DNA of 64,000 nucleotides from Phaseolus vulgaris (taxonomy: Eukaryota; Streptophyta; Magnoliopsida; Fabales; Fabaceae): assembly GCF_000499845.2 (NCBI RefSeq), contig NC_023749.2, positions 28,730,381 through 28,794,380 on the forward strand, written 5' to 3'. Numbering within the stretch: the first letter of the stretch is position 1; every line of letters begins with the position of its first letter. Positions 11,801 to 23,830 of this stretch are shown piece after piece. The notes under the pieces are model-generated. The model saw nothing but the letters and a program-made list of their open reading frames with translations, had not been told where the DNA came from and ran no database searches. Both the position numbers and the translations under genes were made by a program.

Positions 11801-13019
11801 ATAGCTATGGCTGCTCTTCAACAATGGCCTTTTTATCAACTGGATGTTAAAAATTCTTTTCTTAATGGGGATTTGCAGAAAGAAATTTATATGGAGCAAC
11901 CTCTCGGTTTTGTTGCTCAGGGGGAGTCTTCTGGATTGGTTTGTCGTCTTCGCAAATCCTTATATGGCCTCAAGCAGGAAAATTTAGCGATGTTGTTCAA
12001 CAATTTGGTATGACTCGCAGTGAAGGAGATCATTCAGTTTTTTATCGTCACTCGAGTGTTGGGTGTATCTATCTTGTAGTATATGTTGATGACATTGTTC
12101 TTACAGGAAGTGATCACCATGGCATCTCACAAGTAAAACAACACCTTTGTCAACACTTTCAGACCAAAGATCTTGGCAAACTCAGATATTTCTTGGGGAT
12201 TGAGGTAGCACAATCCAATACTGGTATTATTATCTCTCAAAGAAAATACGCATTAGATATTTTGGAGGAAATTGGGTTGATGAATTCAAAATCTGTTGAT
12301 ACTCCCATGGATCCCAATGTCAAGCTTCTACCCAATCAGGGGGAGCCTCTTTCAGATCCTGAGAAGTACAGGAGATTAGTTGGAAAATTGAACTATATCA
12401 CTGTTACTCGTCCTGATATTTCCTTTGCAGTCAGTGTGGTGAGTCAATTTCTTAATTCTCCATGTGAAGATCATTGGAATGCAGTCATTCGTATAGTGAA
12501 ATACATTAAAGGCTCTCCTGGAAAAGGTTTGTTATATGGTCATAATAACCATACTAAAGTCGTTTGTTATTCAGATGTTGATTGGGCAGGATCTCCATCT
12601 GATAGAAGATCAACTTCTGGTTATTGTGTCTCCATTGGAAGAGCAAGAAACAAAGTGTTGTGGCAAGATCTAGTGCATAAGCAAAATATAGAGTTATGGC
12701 CTCGGCTACTTGTGAGCTTCTTTGGCTTAAACAGTTACTTAGAGAATTGCAATTTGGAGAGATTACTCAAATGACACTTATATGTGATAATCAGGCTGCT
12801 CTTCATATTAGCTCAAATCCAGTTTTTCATGAAAGGACAAAACTTATTGAGATTGACTGTCATTTCATTCGAGAAAAGATTATATCGGGAGATATCAAGA
12901 CTGAGTTTGTTAATTCAAATAATCAATTAACAGATATTTTTACTAAACCCTTACGAGGGCCTATGATTGATTACATTTGTAACAAGCTGGGTACATATGA
13001 TCTATATGCACCAGCTTGA
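8893..13019 (+). pseudogene. Copia Gag-Pol polyprotein, broken
   Basis: The ATG at 8893 starts an Ala/Ser-rich leader. An in-frame TAG at 9070-9072 breaks gag. The frame then runs open to 10791 with a CCHC knuckle (CDHCGKLGHKIDRC, about 9670), the protease region (WVLNSGATDHITGN), the integrase zinc finger (HARLGHP, CESC) and the core (SDIWGP, LRSDNGREYLS). An extra G in the run near 10779-10783 shifts the frame just before the third catalytic residue. Further breaks lie near 11500, 11600 and 11985, where about 20 bp of RT is missing, and near 12670. RT keeps VVYVDDIVLTG. RNase H ends with the ordinary Copia tail at 13019. No single product can be made. Confidence 0.9.
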
Positions 13020-13206
13020 AGGGGAGTGTTAGATATTATTAGATATAATTAGATATTATTTGATATTATGAGATATTATAGATATTGTTAGATATCTCAT
13101 ATTTATGTAATGGGCTTAGCCCATATGTTTCTTTTCCTATATAAACATAACCCTATGTGTTCAATATACACAAGGGATTTACCCTATTCTTTCTTTTCCT
13201 TTAATA
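13017..13206 (+). repeat. Copia polypurine tract and 3' LTR
   Basis: The tract GAAGGGGAG at 13018-13026 primes plus-strand synthesis. The 180-bp LTR at 13027-13206 follows it and matches the 5' LTR with a 10-bp extra repeat unit near 13055. Its TATA box is at 13138-13145. Confidence 0.9.
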
Positions 13207-14626
13207 AAAAATTTTGACGTACCTGAGGTAAGAGGCCAAGTGTGAGTCTTTAGCTTGATATTCTCTAGACACTTGCCTTGTTACGAGTAATGAATCACTC
13301 TTTGCTAGCAACTAGCGAGTTCCTAGCTCATTTACCAATAACATGCCTACTATAAGGGCCTTGTATTCAACTTGATTATTGCTTGCTTTAAATGCAAATA
13401 AGAGAGATTGCTCGATGAGAACACCGTTTGGTCCTTCCAAGATGATGTCGACCTCACTTCCCTCCAGGTTTGAGGAACCATCAACAGAGAGCACCCATAA
13501 GCAATCGTCGGGATCAGATTCAGATCCTCTAGGGGCGAGCTCAATAAGAAAATTTGCGTATACATGCCCCTTTATTAGTCCACATGGCTCGTAATGTATA
13601 TCAAATTCTGATAATTCCACAGCCCATTCAGACCATTCTACCCTCAATATCCAACTTTTTGAGTACCTTCCGAATAAGGAGGTCAGTCATGACTATCTCC
13701 GTGAAGATCTGGAAATAGTGCTGCAACTATCGAGCTCTAAAGACCACCACAAAAAGCTACTTTTTCAATAGCTAAGTAGCAGGTCTCCGCACCCTGTAGA
13801 ACCTTGCTAATGAATTGCCTCTGAGCTCTGCCATCCTCTTGTAAGATGACCGAGCTCATAGCTGGGTCGGTGACTGAGAAATACAAACGTATTGGGAGCT
13901 TTTGTGCAGGCTTGCTGAGTATGGGAGGCTTAGCTAAATACTCTTTTAACTTGGCGAATGCCTCTTCGCATTCCTAAGTCCAGGTAAAACGATCATTCTT
14001 TTTTAGGCATTGGAAATACGGGTACCCCATATCAATGTTGTCCGAGAAAAAGCAAGAGAGAGCGGCCACGCGCCCAATTAATCTTTGTACTTCCTTTACG
14101 TTGATCGGACTCCTCATTTCCATGATGGATGAACATTTTTCCGGCTTGGCCTCAATTACCCTTTCAGTTAGCAAGAAACCGAGAAACTTTCTTGTTCTGA
14201 CCCCGAAAACACACCTTTAAGGATTGAGTTTCAAGTTGTGAGCTCCTACCATGGCAAACAACTCCTCCAAATCGTCTATATGGCCATCCGCCTTTAGCGA
14301 TGTCACCACCATGTCCTCATGTAGGCTTGGACATTCTGTCCAAGCATTAGTAGTAGAATTTTGTCCACGAGCCTTTGGTAGATCGCCCCAACATTCTTCA
14401 GGCTGAAAGGCATGACCTTATAGCAATAATTGGTTGCCCAGTCATGAAAGCCGGTTTGCTTTAATCACTTGGATGCATTCGAATTTGGTTGTATCTAGAA
14501 AAGGCGTCCAAAAAACTCAGCAAGCCACATCTTGAGCCATTGTCCACTAAGGAATCTATATTCAGTAATGGGTAGGGATATTTGGGGCAGGCCTTATAAA
14601 GGTTGGTGAAATCCACGCACATTCTC
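13207..14626 (-). pseudogene. Tat element: RT, RNase H and second RNase H-like domain
   Basis: From 14626 downward come RT remnants (LLSFLDAFSRYNQI near 14530, then EMRSPINVKEVQRLIGRVAAL near 14100). The RNase H tail is EWAVELSEFDIHYEPCGLIKGHVYANF. A second RNase H-type domain follows, with WVLSVDGSSNLEGS, VLIEQSLLFAFKASNNQVEY and further conserved blocks. Two RNase H domains in a row are known for the Tat lineage. The reading frame changes many times between 13650 and 14600. The solo LTR at 14627-16551 cuts the upstream side and the Copia element cuts the downstream side. Confidence 0.75.
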
Positions 14627-16551
14627 TGTTAGAATTGTAGGCTTAAACAAGAGGGGGTGAATTGTTTATAGAAAATTTTCGCAAATTTTGAAGGTACAAT
14701 GAAGGCCAAAGAGAATCACTTAATCAGAAATTTGTTCAGCTGAATTTAAAATATGTTTTCACAAAAGCAACAGAAAATCAATCGGTTGTTTTTGTGAAAC
14801 AATCGGTTGTTTATAGCTGCAATTATAAATTTCAAGAAAAAATAGATTTAAAGAGATGAGGGATGAAAAGATTCACACAATAAATTTATACTGGTTCACT
14901 GTTAGCCAAGAGCTACATCTAGTCCCTAGAAAACCTCTGAGTATTCCACTATGCAATCAACACACCTTGATTACAACACACACCAAAGTGGTGATCTTGA
15001 ACCCTTCAAAACACACACCACCTTTGGCAATCACAACACAAAATTCAGAAAACCTTCTGAATCTTCACACCAACAGTTATTACATAATTACAATTGTCAA
15101 GAGAAAAGGAATTGAGATTTTAGCAATAATATGGTGAGACCTAGGAAAGATCCCTACTAGACACGAACTTAACCAAGTGATTAAGTACGTGTGAAGGTTC
15201 ACTTCCAAAAGTAAAGAGGAAAATCAAATATTAGGGTGAACAAGATGTATGGTGTGCAATGTAAAAGACATGAAAGGAAACACAAAATATGGAAGGAAAC
15301 TGAAATGGAAATGAAGCAAAAGGATAGAAGAAGAAAGCTTATGGTGTGAATTGAGAAGGGACACACCACTTGGAGTATGGTTTCCTCCAAGAGGAGTGTA
15401 GAGGGCCGTCACTTGAGAGCTCTCAAACTCACTCAAGATAGACTTATTTCTAGAGCAAACAATCCTCACATAATTGGTGCAAAGTTTTCCTTCTTCTATA
15501 AATTTCAACATGAAAATAATGGAGTAAGGCACCCTATTTATAGGAATGGGTGCCTTGGAAAACAACATGAGCAATGATAGGATGGTAAATGTGAGAGGGC
15601 TTCCTTTAGGGGTTTACTAAGTCAAAACCACACCTTAGGCCACTTATTCAAGAAACTAGGTCAAAAACAAGCTAAAATGATAACTACACCCCCTGTTATG
15701 CTAAAGGCACCCTATTCTAACCTATCTTTCTATTTGGACCCCTAAAGTGAGCCCAATTTATTTACAACTTGTTTTATTCTTAAGAGGATCAGAAGGAAGA
15801 ACATTGATGTTCCGGTCTTTGCCCATTTCTCTTTCTGGTGAGGTCTTCTAGATCCTTGGTGGGCTTTTCACTTGAAAGTTGAGATGACTTCTCATAGTGT
15901 GAATGATAATTTGAGTCCTTGGTCATCTCCTTGTTGGTTTGGATTGTATTAGGAATGATCACGTCTGATACAATCACATATTGAAGAGGAGAAAATACAG
16001 TGCAATCCTATTCCACTCTTAGAAAGAATCCAAAGTCTTAAGCAATCTTGGAAAAACTTGATTTGGAAGCAATCTTGTGAATCAATAACAACCAGGAGCG
16101 TAAAACAGATTATATATGCTCGAATCAATTGTTAAAAACATTTAATGCAAGAGTCAAATCAGTTTTAAATCAATTAAAACAAATTGAACTAACTTAACAG
16201 AATTTTGTTAAGAAAATTCAAAAACAATTGCTTGATTTTTCGAAACAACCGATTGAATGGGTTTGGCAGCAAGGTTAACCAAAGTCAAATAGTTTCAAAT
16301 TCCTTCCAAAAACCCCTAAGTGTAAAAAAAACCGGTTTAAATGACAATTCAACAGGTTGATTTCCCACTTTTCTTTGAAAACACATCTTTTTAAAAAAGG
16401 ATTAAAATCAAACAACTTTGGATCAAATCTATGAGTGAATTACAAATTCAAACTACGCAAAACCCTAAACCCTAAAACCACACACACAAGCAGCAACAAA
16501 GCCTTGAACAAAACTTCAAGAATTTGGAGTCATCAAAGCCTATCTTCAACA
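14627..16551 (-). mobile_element. Solo LTR of the gag-only Copia family (1,925 bp)
   Basis: It begins TGTTAGAATTGTAGGC and ends TTCAACA on the plus strand, flanked by the duplication TTCTC (14622-14626 and 16552-16556). Sequence and ends match the LTRs at 45549-46594 and 35443-36601. It is about 880 bp longer than the first of these because about 850 bp of other sequence lies between roughly 15135 and 15990. Part of that extra block (15620-15780) is the reverse complement of 18640-18790. It carries two pairs of the AAACAATCGGTTGTTT-type motif, at 14782/14803 and 16228/16249. No internal domain is present. Confidence 0.88.
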
Positions 16552-16556
16552 TTCTC

Positions 16557-18470
16557 CACTTCCCACTTTCCTTATTTACCAAGACCATTTGGCCAACCAT
16601 TCGGGGTACTGGATTTCCCGAATGTGGCTAGTTGTGAGAGGCTTTTGCGTTTCCTCACGGATGACGAGGTACTTCTCCTCATTGAAATTTCTACTCATCT
16701 GAATGACGGGTCAGACCCCTTCATCGAGGGTGAGGTGATGACATAGGTAGTCAAGATCAATCCCGGGCATGTCAGCCGACGACCACGCAAAAGCATTCAT
16801 GTTCCTAGAAATCACCTTTGGGATCTTTTCCTCTGCCTCTTTTGGCAATGAAGCTCCAAGCTTGAACTTCTTCCCATTTATCTCTATTTCTCTTACCTAC
16901 CTCACTGGTCTAGGTTGCCCTTCCCCGTAGGGTACGAGATTTATCTCAATGTCAAGCTCTTCGTGAGTGGTAGCCCTCATATACGTACCTCTTTTGTTCC
17001 TCAGGCTACTTTTGTAGCACTTCCGAGCTATCTTCTAGTCTACTTTCATAATGATGACTTTCCCTTTTGGTGAGGGTAGTTTAACTTTCATATGATAGGA
17101 TGAGGGAATCGCTTTCAACCTGTTTAGTGATGGACGCCCTAAAAGCATGTTATACGAAGAGAGTGCATTAACTACCATGTACCTTACAAGAATGGTCATG
17201 GATGTATGCTTATCTGAAAAGGTTGTTTGGAGGTCAGCGTAACCTTGGACCTCCACTTGATTGCTTGTGAATCCTACCAGGCAGCCCTCATAAGGTCGTA
17301 GCTGGTCCAGTGGGACTTGTAATCCTAGAAACGTCTCCCAGTACATCACATTGGTCGAGCTCCTGTGATCCACAGTTTGTCTTATGGTGTTGACCGATAT
17401 GACAATAGGGTCGTCATTGTGAGGAAACACGTCTTCAAAAACCGAGGCTACAAAATATAGAGAGGGGACCATGTTAGACTCGAACTTCTTGGCTTCCAGA
17501 GTCATTACAGCTTGGTTGTAACGTTTTCGGCTAGATGCCGAGGTTTCTCCTTCAGAGAATCCCTCAGAAATAGTGTTAAAATCTCCTAGGATCAGTGTCT
17601 CGTGGTCTTTTTCATTGTTCAGATGCCCTTCACTTACAAACTTCATTAATTGGTAGGACAAGGTGAGGCATTGCTCGGTGTCATGACCTCAGGCGCGGTG
17701 GAACTCACACCAATTGTCTCTGTGTCCTCCCAACACTCAGTCTGTCTTCTTTTAGGTAACACAACACTCGATGATGAGCAATATATGCGAAACTCGAAAC
17801 CATGGCTTGGGCACCTCTCCTTTCGTTCCTTCTTTGGTATCGCCTTTTTCGCTACGTAAGGGACGTATCTCTGGTCAGAGCATCAATTCGTGGATGAATC
17901 GGTATTCCTTGGACGGTGGTCTCACCCGCTCTTCTTGTACCTCTTCTGCTTGGGCTGTGAGTTGTTGTTTTTTACTATTGCCACCTCCTCTGCTTCTATG
18001 TGGGTGACTACTCACTCCTTGACCTTGGCCACGGATTCAACTCGATTTCGAATCAGGGAGTCACTAAAAGGGCTTGCCCACATGCCTTTTACGAAAGCGA
18101 CGACAACCATCTCCTTGTTCGATGTTGGGAGTCAAACTGAGAAGGCGAAATAACGATTTAGGTAGTCTTTCAAGGACTCGCCCTCCCTTTGTCTGATATC
18201 AAACAGGTCAAGTAGTCAGGTGGAGGGTCGACTTTGTTGGCTGAAAACTGGTCTTTGAAGATTCGCGAAAACTGATGGAACAACGTTATATGTGCATCTA
18301 AGATGCTGCTAAACCAGTGGAGGGTCGTTCCCGTAAATGTTCCCATGAGCATCTTGCAACGAACAACATCTAAGTCGCCTGATATGATCATCTAGGCCCT
18401 AAACGCCTTTAAGTGATTCTCAGGGTCCTCCACTCCTGAGAAAGGAGTGATCTTTGAGGTAGGAAAATGT
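16557..18470 (-). pseudogene. Tat element: gag, protease and protease-RT linker
   Basis: Gag remnants lie at 18170-18391 (VVRCKMLMGTFTGTTLHWFS). The protease frame at 17035-17661 has LDQLRPYEGCLVGFTSNQVE and NALSSYNMLLGRPSLNRL. The active site reads VDHRSSTNV where its relatives have D-Q-G-S-S, so the catalytic triplet is altered. The linker and RT N-terminus at 16557-17030 show NAFAWSSADMPGIDLDYLCHH. It is the upstream half of the minus-strand Tat element whose downstream half is at 6996-8409 and 13207-14626. Confidence 0.75.
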
Positions 18471-18819
18471 GAAGGTGATACAAGCCGACAGATAACTAAG
18501 GACACAACAAGCACTTCCTAAAAGGTTTAGTCATCTCAAGATACAAGGCTAGACCCCACCAAGCCTTGAGAAAGAATCAGCAAAAGAAGAAGAAGTTATA
18601 AACCCGAATATCAGAAGTTCTTCCTTTTGGTCTCCTTAAGAAAAATAGAATATGTTTATAAATAATTTGGGCTCACTTTAGGGGTCCAAATAGCAAAGAT
18701 AGGCTAGAATAAAGTGTCTTTAGTATAATATGGGGTGTAGGTAGCATTTTAGCTTGTTCCTGGCCGTTTTGGAAGGCATTTTGACCTAGTTTCTAGAAGG
18801 ACAAACCTAGGATGCGGGT
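18471..18819. repeat. Dispersed repeat, inverted copy of part of 15620-15780
   Basis: The block with 'TTTGGGCTCACTTTAGGGG' (18648-18680) and 'TTTTGACCTAGTTTCTAG' (18778-18797) reads back, in reverse complement, in the extra block of the solo LTR. It looks like LTR or leader sequence of a further retroelement family. No gene is seen. Confidence 0.55.
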
Positions 18820-19185
18820 TTGACTAAGGCCCCCATTTTAGCCCTTCCTAACTTTACTAAAACATTTGAAATCGAATGTGATGCTTCTAATATAGGCATT
18901 GGGGTTGTTCTCCTTCAAGATGGTCACCCCATAGCTTATTTTAGTGAGAAACTCAAGGGCAGTCATGTCAACTACTCCACCTATGATAAAGAACTTTATG
19001 CTCTTGTAAGAGCCTTGCAAAATTGGCAACATTATCTTTTTCCAAAGGAGTTTGTGATACATAGTGATCATGAATCCCTCAAATATTTGAAAAGCCAAAG
19101 CAAGCTTAAAAAGAGACATGCCAAGTGGGTGGAGTTCCCTGAGCAATTTCCTTATGTGATCAAACATAAGCAAGGTACTGTATGA
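18820..19185 (+). pseudogene. Ty3/Gypsy RNase H fragment
   Basis: The reading frame starts [20 protein letters not shown] and continues [39 protein letters not shown] and [12 protein letters not shown]. These are conserved blocks of the RNase H domain attached to Ty3/Gypsy reverse transcriptases. No RT lies upstream and no integrase downstream. It differs clearly from the Tat RNase H copies of this window, so it belongs to another Gypsy lineage. Confidence 0.8.
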
Positions 19186-20269
19186 TTTAAGTGTGGAGGA
19201 GGAAAATTATAATTTAGGTTTTTATCTTTTGTTTTTTGGGTTTGAGTTTGAGTTTTTTTTTTTTTGCTTTCGTTTTAAAAAATAAAATAAATAAGGATTT
19301 TAGGATCGTCTAATGGATGACATATTTCATAATTCTTGCAAATCTTGGTTTCTTGATCTATGTTGTTTGGATTTCCTTAAAATTTGAAAAATAAGGTGGT
19401 TATGAGAAGTTTTGGGTTGAATCTTTTGAGCTAGACGGTCTTGTTAAGGTTGTGAATATTATAGTCCTGTTAAGCATATGATAGTGTCTTTCTGCATAAG
19501 TGTTGAGTGTAAATACAAACCCTAAACACTTGAGAGTTAGAGAGTGTCTAGTGAAGTTTTGTCAATTTTGATTCATCTTTTGATTTCAATTATAGGAATT
19601 TCCATTCACATTTTTCTTAATTCCTTAATTTCTTGAAATGATATCATGTCTATCATTATGCGTTCGTAGAATTTGCTATTTATTATTTGCACTGCTTTTC
19701 TTTTTTCTTTTTATTTTTTGAGTCCGTAGAGTGTTTTATCCAGGAGTGCAAAAGGATAAGTGTGGGGATATTTGATAAACATAACTTTATTCACACTTAT
19801 TAACTTTAATCATAAATAATTGAAATATAATAATAAATAAATTCATTGTTTTAATTAATATTATTCTAATTGTGTTTGTTTTGGTCTTAATTATTATTTA
19901 TGTTAATTATGTATTTTTAATCCAAGTTACTTCTTTTAAATCAAAATCATTTGTTTTTTTATACTTCAAGGATATCTCAACCTGTATATTATAATCTTGA
20001 CTATTCTACACTCAAGTTGAAGACTGACTAACTAAATATTTTTCTTAAAAATTCTTTTAATTTGTGAGTTAGCTACTAATTCATCAAAACTTTCTTATAC
20101 AGAATAAAATTATACAAAAGTGAAAGTTTTAGTTTATAAAATCTGCTGAAAACAAACATTTTATCCGTTCAAAAGACGAAACACTCGTGTTCTATATACA
20201 TTAAATAGTTTCACTATCTGTCCAATGTGGTTCTTGAAAAAATAAGGTTCAACCACTATAATTTTTTAG
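19186..20269. other. AT-rich spacer
   Basis: No gene is supported. The 600 bp after the RNase H scrap, ending near 'AGGATAAGTGTGGGGATATTTG' at 19755, could be the 3' untranslated part of that element. The rest is AT-rich and unassigned. Confidence 0.5.
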
Positions 20270-20536
20270 ATGTCGTGGTGAGGGGTGACACCTCTATTAG
20301 AAATGGATAATGATATATTTATTTTTATAAATTATCCTATGCAGTTCACAAACTATCATTTTTCAATTGAAATACCTAAGAAGTTCTCAAATTATCATTT
20401 TTCATTTGAAATAGAAGTGGTAGCAAGTTGTGCTACACAATACCACTTATAGTGTAAAAGTACGCCTTACTGCCACGCTAGAGTTACAAATTAGCGCTAC
20501 CTAGCTCGGCAATCTATGCACTTTGTCAGCGGAAAG

Positions 20537-21194
20537 TTGGGGGTGGGAGAGTGAGAGTGTGAGAATAAAGTGTGAAAAAAGTGAGTGTGTTTGGATTAGG
20601 GTATGTTAGAGTGGATGTGTGAAGAAAGTTTATTGAGATACGTGAGTGATGTGATGGTTGTAAGAGTATTTTAAATTATTTTGAATAGGGTAAATTGTAA
20701 GATTACAAGTTTACCCTTATATATAAAAAAAAAGAATAAATAATTATTAATTTTGTGCATATTTTAGTTAATTAAAATAATTTAAAGTTTCATTTATAAA
20801 TAAAAGAAAAAAATATACAATTCAAATAAATAATTAAATATAATTTTAAATGTAAGTATAATTATTATTTTTCATTTTATTAATTTAAATTAATTTTGTT
20901 ACTTAGTTAATTTATTTAGATAATTTTAAGGTTATTTATGATTCTTTAAATTATGTTATGTTATATATATATATATATATACACAAAATTATTATTAATA
21001 ATAATTTTCATTATAAATATTATTTCATGAAGGACATATCTTTTCATCTCATTCCACTCTCCTTTCTCTTCAATTATAAGAGAATCCTAAATACCCTCAA
21101 TTTTCCATTCACCCTCACCCTCAACCTCCCCCTCAAATAGAAGCAAACAAGGGTGACACCCATTCATCCCACCCTCAACCTCCATCACCCCCAA
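20537..21194. mobile_element. Putative MITE (658 bp)
   Basis: The ends are the perfect 9-bp inverted repeat TTGGGGGTG / CACCCCCAA, flanked by AAG on both sides. The ends are G- or C-rich and subterminal-repetitive, and the middle is AT-rich. The duplicated site in unit 2 (about 25250-25275) lacks it, so insertion after the duplication is likely. There is no coding capacity. The superfamily is not assigned; a 3-bp target duplication fits PIF/Harbinger or CACTA, but the ends are typical of neither. Confidence 0.55.
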
Positions 21195-21876
21195 AAGTAA
21201 ACACACTAAGATATTCTTATAACTGTTGGATGTGGGCCTCAAAAAGCGAAAGATGGACTCTAACCAATGAGATGGACTCTAAAATTTCAATAATTAAGAG
21301 GGTTAGATACGGAATTTTCAAGTTTTATAAAATTTTAATATGTCAAATATGAATTGTTTTTATTTTATTTTAAAATATTTTATTTGAATAAGCTAATTTA
21401 AATTTATTAAATTTTATTTTTTAAAATCAATTACCATCTATTATATAAATTTATTTTAATATTAAATAGTAGTTAATAAATCAAACACATTACTATCATA
21501 TGTTTTCAGTTAATTATATTTCAACCCAAAAAATTATTATTATTAACAAAAGAGGAGAAAACAAAAACATTCACCAGAGACCAAATAAAAACCATGGTAA
21601 ATTAAAAAAAAATCTAAATTTTTATTATCTCAAAGTGATTTTTCAAGAATTGTTCACTAATATAAGAGTACAATATTTCAAACCAACGAAAATATTTTAA
21701 ATTTATTTAGCTCAAAAAATCCAAAAATATTGCTTTTTCTCTTCTTTGATATATATTCTTTAAAATTATTTAAATTCGAAATGAAACATTAAAAGAGTAA
21801 TTTTTTTTGTTTGAATCTATCACTGTCGATTACATAAAGTCATATTTATATAAGAAAATGTTGGGTGATGAAAAAC

Positions 21877-22230
21877 TTAACAAGGAAAACGACAAATGCA
21901 ATCTTCTATGGCATTACACCTTCCACTGGCTAAGTTTCCATGCTTTCTGACACAATTCTGTCACACTTGCTTTCTTGACAATCCTCATTCAACTTCTCAT
22001 CACACCTTCCTGCTTCTACTACTTTCATTGATCCTTCATTTTCTACATCACAAACACAATATTCAATACTAAACCACCAATCTCAACTTCATAAATTTAT
22101 TCATAACAAAAGTGAATTTAAAGGATTAGTAAGCACAATATAATGAGTAGATCGAATGAGGAAAATAAAACATACCAATCTCAATGGCAAGAACAAGTAG
22201 CAAGATCAAAACTGAGGTGACGAGCTTCAT
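21877..22230 (-). pseudogene. Defensin-like peptide gene, copy 1 (frameshifted)
   Basis: Exon 1 is 22230-22176, the intron (GT-AG) 22175-22043 and exon 2 22042-21877. Exon 1 codes for MKLVTSVLILLLVLAIEI, a typical signal peptide. Exon 2 is 166 bp against 167 bp in copies 2 and 3. One base is missing near 21957, after the third cysteine, so the frame runs into TAG at 21932-21930 and the last five cysteines are lost. The promoter region keeps a TATA box (22321-22330). Such a product could not form the disulfide-stabilised fold. The locus is a recent pseudogene, or a sequencing error at one base. Confidence 0.8.
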
Positions 22231-22320
22231 GTTAAATGATATTTGAGTAATGTTAAGTTGGTGACTCTGTTCAATACTGCAAAATATCTTTTTGATGGGT
22301 TGAAGTGAAGTTTTATTGGA

Positions 22321-22330
22321 ATATATATAC
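22321..22330 (-). promoter_or_regulatory. TATA box of defensin-like copy 1
   Basis: The minus strand reads GTATATATAT about 91 bp before the ATG. The same box stands at the same distance in copies 2 and 3. Confidence 0.55.
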
Positions 22331-23830
22331 TAACATTATCACACATATTCATAAAAGCAATCAATTTAATTGATTTTTTAAAATTAACTAGTGCACTCTA
22401 TTAATCTTAAATATTAATTATTATTTTTTCTTAATATTCATTAATACAAATCATAAATACTCATTAAAAAAACGTAAAAATACTAATACTAATATACTAT
22501 TATATACTAATACTAATATACTAATATGTACTAATATACTAATACTAATACTAACACATATGCATATATTAGATATAATTATAAATTTTGACATCGGTAT
22601 AATTCATTAACAATGTACATGAAGAAACTAATATATAAAAAAAAGTACAAGACCACAAAAGCATTGTTAAAAACTATTAAATAAATATTATTTATAAAAA
22701 ATAATAATTAATCAAATATTGAGTAAATTAAATATTATTTTAAAAATTAAAAAATTATTAATATATAAAATAGTTTCTATTATTAATAAAAAGTCTTTAA
22801 ATTTATATTTAGTTAATTATTAAAATTAAATAGAGTTTATCTTCCTTCACAATCTGATTTTTTATTATTTAATTTTATAATTAATTTATGTTATGCATGG
22901 AAAATGGTGACTTAAAGTTTTGATCCTAGTTATTGTTAGCTTTGTAATTTGTTGTTATAATAAAGATTATTAAAGTACAATTATAATTAATATCTTTTGT
23001 TCCACATTTTTTTTTCAGAATAAAGATATAATTAATATTTAATAAATGTGACTGTTATTATCTTTTTCTACATATTTTATTCGTCGTTTCCTTTTACTAA
23101 TGGAATTTCAAAAAAAAAACAGAAAATAATTCCTACAGCATATTTTAATCCAAAAAAAATAAAAAATGTTAAAATAGAAAGTTGTAGATATCTCCGGTAT
23201 ATTAATATCAATAACCGTTCATTTAATATAATATTTAAAGACATAAAAATTAGATAATAAATTTCCGTTTAATATTATATTATATTTAAGACACATAAAT
23301 CAGACCATAAATCGGTTATAAGTTACTAGCAGTTATATGTTACTGTTATAAAATTCATTTATATCTCATGATAACCACTCAATGTTTTTCTTAATAGACC
23401 GAGTCCAACAAGACCTGTTAATAGGTGATGACTCTCTCAGTAAGGAGACCTCTTCCTACCTAGTTTTCTGTTTCTCCTTTCCTTTCTCACTTAACTTTCT
23501 CTTCCAAATTTAATCTATTTTAAAATTTAGATTTGATCGCACTACGCTCAATTGAGGCTAGAGATCCTTTATTTTCTATTTTTTTAGGATTTAGTAAAAA
23601 AACAAAATGGTGAGATCAATTAAGAGTAAGTAATCCTTTCAACCTATTTTGACGATGTTCAAAATATCCACATTAATACAATACCAATATATATTATTTT
23701 ATCATAAATTTTGTATGTTTCCTTATAACTTGTTATACTTAAAAGAAATGCAAACTTTCATACATGACCATGATTAAAAAATAAAGTATATATGTTTACA
23801 TAAGCACAATTTTAAAATAAAAATAATAAT

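Larger units (their letters stand above)
8410..13206 (+). mobile_element. Complete Ty1/Copia LTR retrotransposon (4,797 bp)
   Basis: Two direct LTRs (170 and 180 bp) begin TGTTAGATATT and end TTTAATA. They are flanked by the 5-bp duplication AAAAA (8405-8409 and 13207-13211). A primer-binding site follows the left LTR and a polypurine tract precedes the right one. The domain order zinc knuckle, integrase, RT, RNase H defines Copia. It lies inside the second RNase H domain of a minus-strand Tat element. The LTRs differ by about 10 bp of indel and a few substitutions. Every main reading frame is damaged. Confidence 0.93.
20270..23830. repeat. Segmental duplication unit 1 (defensin-like array)
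   Basis: Landmarks shared with unit 2 in the same order: 'AATGGATAATGATATATTTATTT' (20304 and 25036), 'AGCGCTACCTAGCTCGGCAAT' (20492 and 25214), the defensin-like gene, 'TCGTTTCCTTT' (23085 and 28728) and 'TTCAAAATATC' (23658 and 29717). Unit 1 differs by a 658-bp insertion at 20537-21194. A partial extra copy of its AT-rich downstream block follows at about 23830-24140. Confidence 0.8.
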
